Shown here piece after piece: positions 31,720-39,710 of a DNA stretch of 39,786 nucleotides. The notes below the pieces were generated by a model. It was not told where the DNA came from, did no database searches, and saw nothing but the letters and a program-made list of their open reading frames with translations. A program made the position numbers and the translations under genes. Position 1 is the stretch's first letter. Every line of letters starts with the position of its first letter. Origin of the DNA: Polyangiaceae bacterium (GTDB taxonomy: Bacteria > Myxococcota_A > Polyangia > Polyangiales > Polyangiaceae); contig JAICQQ010000056.1 in NCBI GenBank assembly GCA_025937785.1, forward strand, positions 1 through 39,786, in the 5' to 3' direction.

Positions 31720-31784
31720 CGCTCCTTGTTAGAGAGCGCTCCGTGTTCAGAGAGCGCTCCGTGTTCAGAGAGCGCTCGGTGACG
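31714..31784 (+). repeat. 18-bp tandem repeat spanning the methyltransferase start
   Basis: Four units, about AGAGAGCGCTCCGTGTTC each, begin at 31714 (17 bases, divergent), 31731, 31749 and 31767. Each complete unit contains the palindrome GAGCGCTC followed by an in-frame GTG preceded by AGAGAG. The array therefore multiplies a purine-rich stretch plus start codon. Confidence 0.9.
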
Positions 31785-32525
31785 TCCCGCGAACCGACGG
31801 GGCGACTCGTCATCGGCTTACAGCCGGTGCGCGAGGCCGTGCGCCGACACGGTGCCGCGCTCACGCGCCTGATCGTGCAGAGCGGGAGTCAACCCCGCCT
31901 CGAAGCGTTGGCACGTTTCGCACAGGACCACGGCGTGGCCGTGGAGCGCGCGGGCCGGCCGCTGCTCGATCGGCTCAGTCAGGGCGGGACGCATCAAGGC
32001 GCGATGACGTGGGCCCCGGAGCTTGAGCTCACCCCGTTCACCCAGCTGATCGGCCAAGAGCAGCTGCTCGCAATCGCGCTGGACGGAATCCAAGATCCCC
32101 AGAACTTCGGGGCGGTCGTGCGGAGCGCCGTAGCGCTCGGCCACGCTGCGGTGATCTGGGGTGAGCACGCCTCGGCACCGCTCACCCCCGCGACGTTCCG
32201 CGCATCGGCGGGTGCCGTGGAGCACGCGACCCTGTGCCGCGTCCCTTCGCTTCACGGCGCGCTCACCGAAGCGGCGACCGCTGGAGTGCAGGTCGTGGGG
32301 CTGGACGCTCGCGCGCCCGCCCAGCTTCGCAGCGTGGATCTGACAGGACCAACATTGCTCGTGATCGGGAATGAGCACGAGGGCATGAAACGGGCGGTCC
32401 GGCGGGCATGCACGATCACGGCGCACCTGGTACCGCCCGGCCCCGTCGAGTCCTTGAACGCTTCGGTGGCAGCCGCGGTTTCCCTGTACGAAGCCAGGAT
32501 TCAACGATTGAATTCGAATAGTTAA
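31779..32525 (+). CDS. rlmB: TrmH/RlmB-family RNA 2'-O-methyltransferase
   Basis: A 248-residue SPOUT methyltransferase, closest in layout to RlmB, which methylates G2251 of 23S rRNA. The N-terminal substrate-binding domain opens RLVIGLQPVREAVRRHGAAL, and THQGAM matches the linker. The catalytic domain has ALDGIQDPQNFGAVVRSA (motif 1, with the conserved Asn and Arg), LLVIGNEHEGM (motif 2) and GPVESLNASVAAAVSLYEA (motif 3). The GTG at 31779 is chosen, but in-frame GTGs at 31743 and 31761 in the tandem repeat could give 6 or 12 extra residues (VFRERS units). TrmH members acting on tRNA are the alternative. Confidence 0.88.
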   Translation: MTSREPTGRLVIGLQPVREAVRRHGAALTRLIVQSGSQPRLEALARFAQDHGVAVERAGRPLLDRLSQGGTHQGAMTWAPELELTPFTQLIGQEQLLAIALDGIQDPQNFGAVVRSAVALGHAAVIWGEHASAPLTPATFRASAGAVEHATLCRVPSLHGALTEAATAGVQVVGLDARAPAQLRSVDLTGPTLLVIGNEHEGMKRAVRRACTITAHLVPPGPVESLNASVAAAVSLYEARIQRLNSNS

Positions 32526-32538
32526 GCACAAAGCTTAA
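32522..32538 (+). terminator. Weak hairpin overlapping the methyltransferase stop
   Basis: TTAAGC and GCTTAA pair around ACAAA. The left arm includes the TAA stop codon. Only a short mixed T/C stretch follows, so termination would be weak. The 187 bases from here to the convergent cysteine desulfurase gene hold no recognisable gene. Confidence 0.4.
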
Positions 32539-32725
32539 TCTGTTACCTCATGCGAGTTGAAAACGCTGAACGTCCGTGACGCGTCCCGCGGGCCCGATTC
32601 CATTGAATGGAAGCGGTGCACCGCGGGTGGGCATGGAAAGAAACGATCTTGTTTCGGGGGCTTAGCGAGCGTGAGCAAAGGTGCTCCCGAAGACGTTATC
32701 GAAGAGATCAAGCACTGGGTGAGAA

Positions 32726-33856
32726 TTACTCGAGCCGCGGCGGACCCAGCACCGCTTCGAGCACCCAGAGAGCCGTTTCGATATCCTGCGGCGTGGTGTC
32801 TACCCCTAAACTGATGCGCACTGCTCGCGCCGCCCGCTCGGGGTCGAGCATGCTGCTGATCACGGGCGACGGCTCGATGGTGCCTGCACTGCAGGCACTC
32901 CCCGCCGAAACGCAGAGGCCGCGCAGATCGAGCGCCGCCACCAGCTCGTCGGAACGCCAGCCGTCGATCGACACATTGCTTACATGCGACACGCGGGCGT
33001 CGACCGCGCCGTTCACCCGTCCGTAGCGCAGGAGCCACTGTTCGAGCCGGTCGCGCAGCGGAGCGAGCCGAGCGTGCCGCGCGAGGTCGATGCCGGCGAG
33101 CGCCGCACCAAAGCCCGCGGCGAGCATGGCGTCTTGGCTACCCGGCCTGAAGCCGCGCTCTTGGGCGCCACCCCGCGCGAGGGGTTCCGGCGTGGAACCT
33201 CGCCGCCACGCGAGCGCGCCGATGCCCTTCGGTCCCCGGATCTTGTGGGCGCACACGGTCAGCGCGTCCGCCCCCGCCAGGTAGGCCAGATCCAGCTTGC
33301 CCAGGGCTTGCACGGCGTCCACGTGAAGGCGACCGCCGAACCCGTGGACGACTTCGGCCAGCTCGGCCACCGGCTGGATCACGCCGGTCTCGTGGTTGAC
33401 CGCGGCGACCGACACCCAGACGTTGCGGGGGACCGTCTCTGCTGCGAGCTCGCGCAGGACCACTGCCAGGTCGGCCGGGACGATGCGCCCGTCACTGCGA
33501 ACCGGTAGCCAATGGGTCTTGCCCAGCAGCTCGCCCGCTTCGGCCACCTTGACGACCGAGGGGTGCTCCAGGCGGCTCGTGACGAGCTGGGAGGCGGCGT
33601 GCAACGCCAAGTTGTTCGCTTCCGTCCCCCCCGAGGTGAACACCACGTCCCGCGGATGCACGCTGAGGGCTGCCGCCAGCTGCTCGCGGGTCGTCTCGAC
33701 GACGGCACGCGCTGCTCGACCGACCGCATGCACGCTCGCCGGGTTGCCCCACGCCGCGCTCGCCTCTCGCATGGCCGCCAGGACCCCCGGACTCGGCGGG
33801 GTCGTCGCGTTCCAGTCGAGGTAGATGGGAGCGCGCTCGAGCGGGGCGAGGCTCAT
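32726..33856 (-). CDS. Cysteine desulfurase, NifS/IscS type
   Basis: A 376-residue PLP-dependent class V aminotransferase that removes sulfur from cysteine for Fe-S clusters or thio-cofactors. The N-terminus YLDWNATTPPSP and the TSGGTEANNLAL block are diagnostic. VNHETGVIQPV follows, HVDAVQALGK carries the cofactor Asp180, and CAHKIRGPKGIGAL holds the Schiff-base Lys205. The sulfur-accepting loop is CVSAGSACSAG with Cys322, and Cys315 lies nearby. No iscU, iscA or iscR genes flank it, so it may act in tRNA thiolation or another pathway; NifS and IscS cannot be told apart here. It starts four bases after the stop of the REC-kinase gene and is probably cotranscribed with it. Confidence 0.92.
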   Translation of the reverse strand: MSLAPLERAPIYLDWNATTPPSPGVLAAMREASAAWGNPASVHAVGRAARAVVETTREQLAAALSVHPRDVVFTSGGTEANNLALHAASQLVTSRLEHPSVVKVAEAGELLGKTHWLPVRSDGRIVPADLAVVLRELAAETVPRNVWVSVAAVNHETGVIQPVAELAEVVHGFGGRLHVDAVQALGKLDLAYLAGADALTVCAHKIRGPKGIGALAWRRGSTPEPLARGGAQERGFRPGSQDAMLAAGFGAALAGIDLARHARLAPLRDRLEQWLLRYGRVNGAVDARVSHVSNVSIDGWRSDELVAALDLRGLCVSAGSACSAGTIEPSPVISSMLDPERAARAVRISLGVDTTPQDIETALWVLEAVLGPPRLE

Positions 33857-33860
33857 CGCT

Positions 33861-35084
33861 TCAGCTGTTCGCCGAGATCGGAGCGTTCTCGGCCAGCATC
33901 AGGTAGAAGGCAGCTCCGGCGAAGTTCACCCCGACGATCTGCTCCTCAGCCGGCGAGACCGCGCGGGCATCCCCGCCGTGGCCCAACGCCACGCCTCGCA
34001 CAATCGCGAGTCCGACACCCGTGCCGCCGTGCGCGCGAGTGGGCGAACCGTCGACCTGAAAGAAGGGATCGAAGAGTCGCTCGCGCGCCAACCGATCGTC
34101 GCCGATGCCGGGACCAGTGTCCGCGACGCACACCTCGAAGTGACCCGACGCCAGGCGCCGCGCCCGGATACCGACCGACCCACCCGGTGGTGTAAATTTT
34201 GCTGCGTTATCGAGCAGTTGATCGATCGCTCGACCGATCCGCTCGGAGTCCCCCCGGCCGCGCAATGCGCCGCGCCGGGGTAGGTCTGTTACCAGATGAA
34301 TGCGGCGCTCATCGAAGACCGGGCCCGCGTGCGCGATGCTGGCGCGCGCCACCTCACCCAGATCGTAGTCCCGATGCGCAAACCGCATACGCCCCGTCTC
34401 GATGCCGGTGACGTCGAGCAAATTGTCGATGATGCCGCGCAGGCGTTGTACGCAGTCATCCATCGCCCGCAATGCCTTGATCTGCGGCGTGGCGAGCTCG
34501 CCCAACTCTTGATCGATGAGTAGCTTGATGTAACCCACGATGGGGGTCATGGGCGTCGAAAGTTCGTGCGAGATGTTCCTGTAGAACTCCTTGCGAGCTT
34601 GATCGAGCTCGAGCAGCCGCCGGTTCGCTTCACTGAGCTCCGCGACTTTTTCCTCCAGATGCGTGACGATTCTCTGGCTCTGCAGGCGCAGGTGCTTCCC
34701 GGTCAGGTCGTCGTCCATCGCCTCGCGCTGACCATCGAGGTAGCTCTGCACGGTGAGTGCGAAGGAGCGCGCGTCGATGGGCTTCTGCAGGAACCCGTCG
34801 CACCCGACGGCGATACTCGTGTCGCGGTTGCCTTCGGCCGTGATGGCCACGATCGGCACGCCCTTCAGCTCCGGCGTGGCACGCAAGCGCAACGTCACCT
34901 CGTAGCCGTCGAGCCCAGGGATCGAGATATCGACCAGGACCAAGTCCGGGCGCTCTTTCATCGCCCGCCGGATCCCCTCGAGCCCGTCCGCAGCATCGAC
35001 CACCTCGAACCCGGCGGGTGTCAGCAGTTTCCGCACCAACAGTCGGTTGGCCGGGTCGTCTTCGATGTGCAGCACCTTTGGCAT
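33861..35084 (-). CDS. REC-histidine kinase hybrid (receiver first)
   Basis: A 407-residue cytoplasmic signalling protein. Residues 1-118 are a receiver domain (LHIEDDPANR, phospho-acceptor D52 in LVDISIPGLDG, K101 in FLQKPI). A coiled coil (RIVTHLEEKVAELSEANRRL) leads to a HisKA domain with H173 in YRNISHELSTPMTP. The HATPase domain follows, with N-box QLLDNAAKFTPP (N293), G1 DTGPGIG and G2 GGTGVGLAIVRG. No transmembrane segment or sensor domain is present, so the input is presumably phosphorylation of the receiver by another kinase. No output regulator is adjacent. The cysteine desulfurase gene follows after four bases. Confidence 0.92.
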   Translation of the reverse strand: MPKVLHIEDDPANRLLVRKLLTPAGFEVVDAADGLEGIRRAMKERPDLVLVDISIPGLDGYEVTLRLRATPELKGVPIVAITAEGNRDTSIAVGCDGFLQKPIDARSFALTVQSYLDGQREAMDDDLTGKHLRLQSQRIVTHLEEKVAELSEANRRLLELDQARKEFYRNISHELSTPMTPIVGYIKLLIDQELGELATPQIKALRAMDDCVQRLRGIIDNLLDVTGIETGRMRFAHRDYDLGEVARASIAHAGPVFDERRIHLVTDLPRRGALRGRGDSERIGRAIDQLLDNAAKFTPPGGSVGIRARRLASGHFEVCVADTGPGIGDDRLARERLFDPFFQVDGSPTRAHGGTGVGLAIVRGVALGHGGDARAVSPAEEQIVGVNFAGAAFYLMLAENAPISANS

Positions 35085-35195
35085 AGTCGTTCAGTCCCAT
35101 ATTCCCAGCGAACCCGCCACAGGGCAACAACAAGGCCTTCGGCAACTGCTCTCGGCGCTTGAACTGAAGTCGACTTGGGCTTAGGTAGCTGAGCC

Positions 35196-35711
35196 ATGTC
35201 ACGCCTTAGCCCCTGGCTTGCCCTCCTCTCGCTGTCGCTCGGATGTGCGGACCTCACCGTCCCGAGCAGCGACGAGGTGCGAGTCCGATCCGCCGTGCCA
35301 GCCCCCGCTCCCACGCCCGCGCTCGCCGCCGAGAAAGCGGACGACGCCGCGCCCAAACCGCGCAAAGCGCGCCGAGTGGAAGCGAAACAAGAGCGGATTT
35401 CGGCGTCTCACGTGCTGGTGGCCTACAAAGGCTCGCAGCGGGCCAAGGCCACGGTGACGCGAACCAAGGAAGAAGCTCAGAAACGCGCCCAAGAAGTCCG
35501 CGCCAAGGCGGCGAAGGGCGCCGATTTCGCCGAGCTCGCCAGCGAGTATTCCGATGATTCGAGCGCGAGCAAAGGGGGCGATCTGGGCAGCTTCGGTAAG
35601 ACTTCGATGGTCAAGCCCTTCGCCGACGCAGCTTTCGCGTTGAAGGTGGGGGACGTGAGCGAGGTCGTGGAAAGCGAGTTCGGCTTCCACGTGATCCAGC
35701 GCACCAAGTAG
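35196..35711 (+). CDS. Lipoprotein parvulin-type peptidyl-prolyl isomerase
   Basis: A 171-residue PpiC/rotamase-family protein. The leader MSRLSPWLALLSLSLGC ends in a loose lipobox (SLGC, Cys17). A Pro/Ala/Lys linker follows, then a single parvulin domain at about 68-171. It opens SASHVLVAYKGS, continues with TRTKEEAQKRAQEVRAKAAKGADFAELASEYSDD, and carries the family motifs GGDLGSFGKTSMVKPFADAAFAL and ESEFGFHVIQRTK. Such enzymes assist folding of outer-membrane proteins in the periplasm; here it would be membrane-anchored. It lies 53 bases upstream of lnt, which acylates lipoproteins such as this one. Confidence 0.9.
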   Translation: MSRLSPWLALLSLSLGCADLTVPSSDEVRVRSAVPAPAPTPALAAEKADDAAPKPRKARRVEAKQERISASHVLVAYKGSQRAKATVTRTKEEAQKRAQEVRAKAAKGADFAELASEYSDDSSASKGGDLGSFGKTSMVKPFADAAFALKVGDVSEVVESEFGFHVIQRTK

Positions 35712-35764
35712 GCGGCGCCCGGCCCGCCCGAGAGCCGCCAGAAAGCCCGAGACCCCTGACCCCC

Positions 35765-37720
35765 GTGCCCGCAACAGAAGCCGCTTCGCCCTCGCGGGCG
35801 ACCTCGGTGCCACCGCCGCCCGGGTCGCTTGCGCCTCCGCCCGGGTCGCTCGCGCCTCCGCCCGAAACGTCGCGCTTCCCGCTCCCCGCGTGGGCCGCCT
35901 ACCCCGCGGCGTTCGCGACCGGTGTCCTCTATTTCTTGGCGTTCCCCGGCATGGACGTCTGGCCCGTCAGTTTCGTGGCGCTGGTGCCGCTCATCATCGC
36001 TCTGCGCGGCCAGCGACCACGGCGTGGCCTCGCCCTGGGCTGGGTCGCCGGGTTCGGCATGACGATGCTGGGGTTTTATTGGCTCGTGGGCATGCTCGAG
36101 ACGTTCAGCGGCTTCCCCACGGCGCTGTGCGTCTTGTTTGCGGGCCTGCTGGCGGCGTACCAGGGCGGGCGTATCGCGCTGTTGGGCTGGCTGGCGTCGC
36201 GGGCCGAGCTGAAGGGTTGGCCCACCTGGCTGGCCTTCGCGGTCGCCTTCCCCGCGAGCGAGCTGGTGTTCCCTCTGCTTTTCCCCTGGTACTACGCGGC
36301 CAGCGTGCACCAGTTGCCCGCGCTGCTGCAGAGCGCAGAGCTTGGCGGACCGCTGCTCGCCGGCGTGCCGCTAGTATTTGCCAACCTCGCATTGGCGGAG
36401 CTGTGTGTGGCGCTGATCGAGCGGAGCGCCGCGGCACCGGGCGCAGCCGCGTGGACCCAGCGCGTCCGGTGGCGGCGCATCGCCGTCTTCGCCGCCGTGC
36501 CGGTGCTCGCCGCAGGGTATGGGCTGGTCCGCATTCCGATGGTCGAGGCCAGCATCGAAAAGGCGCCGAAGCTGCGGGTGGCCTTGGTTCAAGCCAACAT
36601 GAGCTTGCTGGGCAAGCGCCTGAACCCCGAGGAATCGCTGGAGCGCCACCTCTCACTCACGCGCGGTGCGATGGAGGTGAAGCCGGTCGATCTCGTCGTG
36701 TGGAGCGAGACCTCGATCGGTGGGGCCGTCGACGAGCGCACCGCCAACGCCTACTACCGGCAGCGCGTCGGGCTCGAGCTCCCCGTCCCCACGATTTTCG
36801 GGGCGGTGCTGCGCACGCCGGTCGACGACGCACGGAAGTACACGCTCAGCAATTCCGCGCTCGTCACCAATGACGAAGGTAGCGTGGTGGGACGCTACGA
36901 CAAGCAGTTCCTGCTCGGGTTCGGCGAGTACCTACCGTTCGGCGACACGTTCCCGATCTTGTACGAATGGTCCCCGAACTCGGGACGTTTCACGCCGGGA
37001 AAGAGCTTCGAACCGCTGCCCGTGGGCGAACGCACGGTGGCTACGTTCATTTGCTACGAAGACATCATCCCCAGCTTCGTGAACCGCATCATGAGCAACG
37101 GTTCGCCCGGGCTTTTGGTGAACCTGACCAACGACGCTTGGTTCGGTGATACGACCCAGCCCTGGATCCACCTGGCACTCGCGAAGCTGCGCGCCATCGA
37201 GCAACGGCGCTTCTTCGTACGGTCCACCAACAGCGGCGTCAGCGCCTTCATCGATCCGATCGGTCGAATCATCGACTCGACGCCCACGTTCAGTGAGGTT
37301 GCCATCGCCGAAGATTTGCGCTGGCTCGACGGGTCGACCCTGTTTCGTGTGCTGGGCGACACGCCATGGTGGCTGCTCACGATGGGGGCGTTCGCGATGG
37401 CGTTCCTACAGCGCCCGAATCGACTTCTCGGCCGATCGCGCGCCAGCCTCCCTACCCCGCCCCTGCGCGCGTCCATTGCGCCGACGGCGCAAACAGCGGC
37501 GTCCAAGCCGCCGGCCGCTCCTCCAGAAGCATCGCCCGCGCTCGGGTCTCTCTCACCCGATCCGGTACTCCCCGCCCCACCGGCCATGGCACCTGCGCCT
37601 CAACCTGCGGGCACTCACGGCGCAGAGGTGGTCGGCACGCAGACTCCGCCGCAAGCACCGGCGCCCAACCCGAACGAGTTCGGCGCCTTCCCGAAACCTG
37701 GCGAAAAACCTCGTTCCTGA
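35765..37720 (+). CDS. lnt: Apolipoprotein N-acyltransferase
   Basis: A 651-residue Lnt, longer than the usual ~510. It adds the third acyl chain to lipoprotein N-termini in the inner membrane. A disordered N-terminal extension contains PPPGSLA repeats (21-bp DNA units near 35813-35863). Several transmembrane helices follow to about residue 260. The nitrilase-like domain has the catalytic triad E315 in VVWSETSIGG, K380 in YDKQFLLGFGEYLP and C430 in FICYEDIIP, corresponding to E267, K335 and C387 of E. coli Lnt. A last helix (WWLLTMGAFAMAFLQ) is followed by ~120 Pro/Ala-rich residues. GTG at 35765 is the start used; a later start before the first helix is possible. Confidence 0.93.
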   Translation: MPATEAASPSRATSVPPPPGSLAPPPGSLAPPPETSRFPLPAWAAYPAAFATGVLYFLAFPGMDVWPVSFVALVPLIIALRGQRPRRGLALGWVAGFGMTMLGFYWLVGMLETFSGFPTALCVLFAGLLAAYQGGRIALLGWLASRAELKGWPTWLAFAVAFPASELVFPLLFPWYYAASVHQLPALLQSAELGGPLLAGVPLVFANLALAELCVALIERSAAAPGAAAWTQRVRWRRIAVFAAVPVLAAGYGLVRIPMVEASIEKAPKLRVALVQANMSLLGKRLNPEESLERHLSLTRGAMEVKPVDLVVWSETSIGGAVDERTANAYYRQRVGLELPVPTIFGAVLRTPVDDARKYTLSNSALVTNDEGSVVGRYDKQFLLGFGEYLPFGDTFPILYEWSPNSGRFTPGKSFEPLPVGERTVATFICYEDIIPSFVNRIMSNGSPGLLVNLTNDAWFGDTTQPWIHLALAKLRAIEQRRFFVRSTNSGVSAFIDPIGRIIDSTPTFSEVAIAEDLRWLDGSTLFRVLGDTPWWLLTMGAFAMAFLQRPNRLLGRSRASLPTPPLRASIAPTAQTAASKPPAAPPEASPALGSLSPDPVLPAPPAMAPAPQPAGTHGAEVVGTQTPPQAPAPNPNEFGAFPKPGEKPRS

Positions 37721-37857
37721 CGCGGCAGTCCAGCGCGTGGGTAGATGTGGTGAAGCGTGCCCCGCGACAGAGAGATCACAGCGCGTCGCGAGAATATCGC
37801 CACGTGTCCCTCGTCTATTTCACACGGTGGTGCGGCGCTGGTTGCCTTACCCCTCAC

Positions 37858-37886
37858 TTGACGGCGGAACTTCATTGGGCTTACAG
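37858..37886 (+). promoter_or_regulatory. Weak candidate promoter upstream of the Cys-rich lipoprotein
   Basis: TTGACG at 37858-37863 and TTACAG at 37881-37886 are 17 bases apart. The -35 box is good and the -10 box poor. It would leave a leader of roughly 105 bases before the ATG at 38000. The rest of the 279-base gap after lnt shows nothing recognisable. Confidence 0.25.
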
Positions 37887-37999
37887 CCGAAGGCGGGGCT
37901 TGCCTCCTGGATAAACGACAGCCCGAATCACAGGGTGTTTGTTCCCGCGGCACAGGCAATGCAACAATCGGCCTGGTTAGGCACAGGTTAGGAGAGTTC

Positions 38000-38731
38000 A
38001 TGACAATGACTTCTTGGCAAAAGCTTTTTGGGTTTGGTGCGTGCGCGGCTCTGTTCGGCGCAGCTTGCACCGTCAGCTCCGGTAGCACCGACGACGACGA
38101 TCAGGTGACCAGTGGCATCGGCGGCACCGGCGGCAGCGGCGGGACTGCCAGCGACGGCGGCAGCGGCGGCAGCGGCGGCAGCGGCGGCACCAGCCCGACC
38201 ACCAGCACCAACACCGCCACGGTGACCAGCACGGCCACTGTGACCAGCACCACCACCGGTGGAGGTGGCAGCGGTGGCTCCGGAGGCGAACAGGTCGATT
38301 GTCTCGACGACGCCAGCGGCGACATCCCGGGCGAGGTCGCGACCTGCGAGACCGAGGTCGACAACTGCTGCTCCCGCTGCATGGCCGTCAACTGCTGCGA
38401 AGAGTATTCCGAGTGTTTCGCCTTCGACCCCTACAACATCTGCGGCGGCGCAGATGCGGAGACGAGCGAGATCGACGCGTTCATCACTTGCATGCAGGCG
38501 ATCGGCGTCGACGAAGGTGGCTCGACTCCGGGCACCGACGAAGGCTCCGACTTCGAGACCTGCATGGCTGAAGCCACCGCCGACGTGTCCGATCCCATCT
38601 GCAACAACAGCACGATCTCGGGCCCGACGAACGACCTCGGCGTCTGCCTCCATGGCGACGAGGACGGCCTCGACGGTTGCTTCAACGAGTGCCTCAACTC
38701 GGACTTCGACGAAGACGAGTGCATCTACTGA
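38000..38731 (+). CDS. Cys-rich acidic lipoprotein with Gly/Ser/Thr linker
   Basis: A 243-residue predicted surface lipoprotein. TAGGAGAG lies six to seven bases before the ATG. The leader (WQKLFGFGACAALFGAAC) gives Cys23 as the lipidation site. After TDDDDQ comes a spacer of GG(S/T)GG repeats and TNTATVTST units (about 35-95). Then a Cys-rich, strongly acidic domain follows, with motifs such as CETEVDNCCSRCMAVNCCEE, YSECFAFDPYNIC and CFNECLNSDFDEDECIY. About 18 cysteines suggest multiple disulfides or metal binding. No named family is recognised. The gene ends with a strong intrinsic terminator and appears to be monocistronic. Confidence 0.82.
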   Translation: MTMTSWQKLFGFGACAALFGAACTVSSGSTDDDDQVTSGIGGTGGSGGTASDGGSGGSGGSGGTSPTTSTNTATVTSTATVTSTTTGGGGSGGSGGEQVDCLDDASGDIPGEVATCETEVDNCCSRCMAVNCCEEYSECFAFDPYNICGGADAETSEIDAFITCMQAIGVDEGGSTPGTDEGSDFETCMAEATADVSDPICNNSTISGPTNDLGVCLHGDEDGLDGCFNECLNSDFDEDECIY

Positions 38732-38782
38732 CCTGGCGAACTGCCTCCTGAGCCAATTCGGGACGGAGCCAGAGCAGGATCC

Positions 38783-38828
38783 GACGATCGCCCCGTCAAC
38801 GACGGCTGATGTGGGCGATCGTCTTTTT
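38783..38828 (+). terminator. Intrinsic terminator, perfect 11-bp stem plus T5
   Basis: GACGATCGCCC at 38783-38793 pairs perfectly with GGGCGATCGTC at 38813-38823, followed directly by TTTTT. The 19-base loop can itself fold (CGTC with GACG). It lies 52 bases after the Cys-rich lipoprotein stop and is the only canonical rho-independent terminator noticed in the window. Confidence 0.85.
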
Positions 38829-38888
38829 GTGCATCTTTTCTTGCTGGCGGCCTAGCCTGCCCCGGCTCTTGTGTTAGGGTTGGCCGCC

Positions 38889-39539
38889 ATGATCACCGTG
38901 GGTTGCGCTGGTTTCGCGGTTCCCGCCACCCGTTACTTCAAAGAGTATTTGTTCGTCGAGGTGCAAGAGACTCATTTGGCGGTCCCTGGGCCGGGCACCG
39001 TGCGCCGCTGGCGCCGTGAAGCGCCGGACGGCTTCCAATTCGCCCTCTTGGGCCCCCGCCAGATCGGCCAAGAAGGCTTCCGCGCCGGCAAAGTCATCGA
39101 AAGCGCACTCGACACGCTCAAGAGCGTGGGAGAAGAGCTGAGCGCCACCACGGCCGTGTTCGTCGCACCGCCGGATTTCAACAGCAACCGCCCCAACAAG
39201 GGCGCCTTGAAAGAGTTCTTGCGCGAGGTGCGCAAGCAATTCGACACGGTGGTGTTCGAGTTGGGGCCTGGATGGAAGCCGAGCGAGGGTGACTCCATCG
39301 CCGAGGACACCGACACGCTCGCCTCCCGAGACCCGCTCCAGCATGGGCTGTCCAAGCGCGAGCGGGCCTATTACCGGCTCCCCGGGCCCGCGGGCCGCAA
39401 GTCGCGCTACGAAGACCCAGCGATCGAGCGACTTGCTGAGATCGCCAAAGAAAATCCAAAGCAGGACGCGACGTACGTGTTCGCGAACGTCGACATGTTT
39501 GCCGACGCCAAGCGCTTCAAAAAGTCGATGGGGCGCTAG
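38889..39539 (+). CDS. DUF72-family protein
   Basis: A 216-residue protein. The ATG at 38889 gives MITVGCAGFAVPATRYFKEY, followed by FVEVQETHLAVPGPGTVRRW and REAPDGFQFALLGPRQIGQE. This order of segments is typical of DUF72 (YecE-like) TIM-barrel proteins, where a GxxGW-type start and a PxxFxFxxK segment recur, here in divergent form. The family has no settled biochemical function. Further parts are LREVRKQFDTVVFELGPGWK and DATYVFANVDMFADAKRFKK, where the last corresponds to the family's YvyfNN region. It is slightly shorter than most members. The TAG stop forms part of the CTAG boundary of the right-hand dispersed repeat. Confidence 0.75.
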   Translation: MITVGCAGFAVPATRYFKEYLFVEVQETHLAVPGPGTVRRWRREAPDGFQFALLGPRQIGQEGFRAGKVIESALDTLKSVGEELSATTAVFVAPPDFNSNRPNKGALKEFLREVRKQFDTVVFELGPGWKPSEGDSIAEDTDTLASRDPLQHGLSKRERAYYRLPGPAGRKSRYEDPAIERLAEIAKENPKQDATYVFANVDMFADAKRFKKSMGR

Positions 39540-39654
39540 TGTGGTGAATCTTTGATTCGCCACGAAAATAAACAACGCTTTCCTAGTCTCAACTAGGGCC
39601 TGTCCCTGAATTGGTCTGGCCCGTGAACGTGAACGGTGCGTGCCCGTGCCCGAG
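39536..39654 (+). repeat. Dispersed repeat, right copy (51-bp core plus arm), inverted relative to the left copy
   Basis: The core at 39536-39586 is bounded by CTAG on both sides and differs from the left core at very few positions. After TCTCAA another CTAG (39593-39596) begins a 22-base stretch identical to the left copy (CTAGGGCCTGTCCC and on to AATTGG). Then come GTGAAC and GTGCCC hexamers to about 39654. The left copy lacks the TCTCAA-CTAG interval. The first CTAG contains the DUF72 stop codon. Confidence 0.88.
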
Positions 39655-39710
39655 AAGTCGAGGAAAGAGCTATCCATGGCGGTGGAAGTGTGTTCCATGG
39701 GTAGGCCAGC

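Noticed and set aside
32535..33038. 167-codon minus-strand frame between the methyltransferase and the cysteine desulfurase
   Set aside because: Mostly overlaps the desulfurase C-terminus in another frame and the remaining part has no features.
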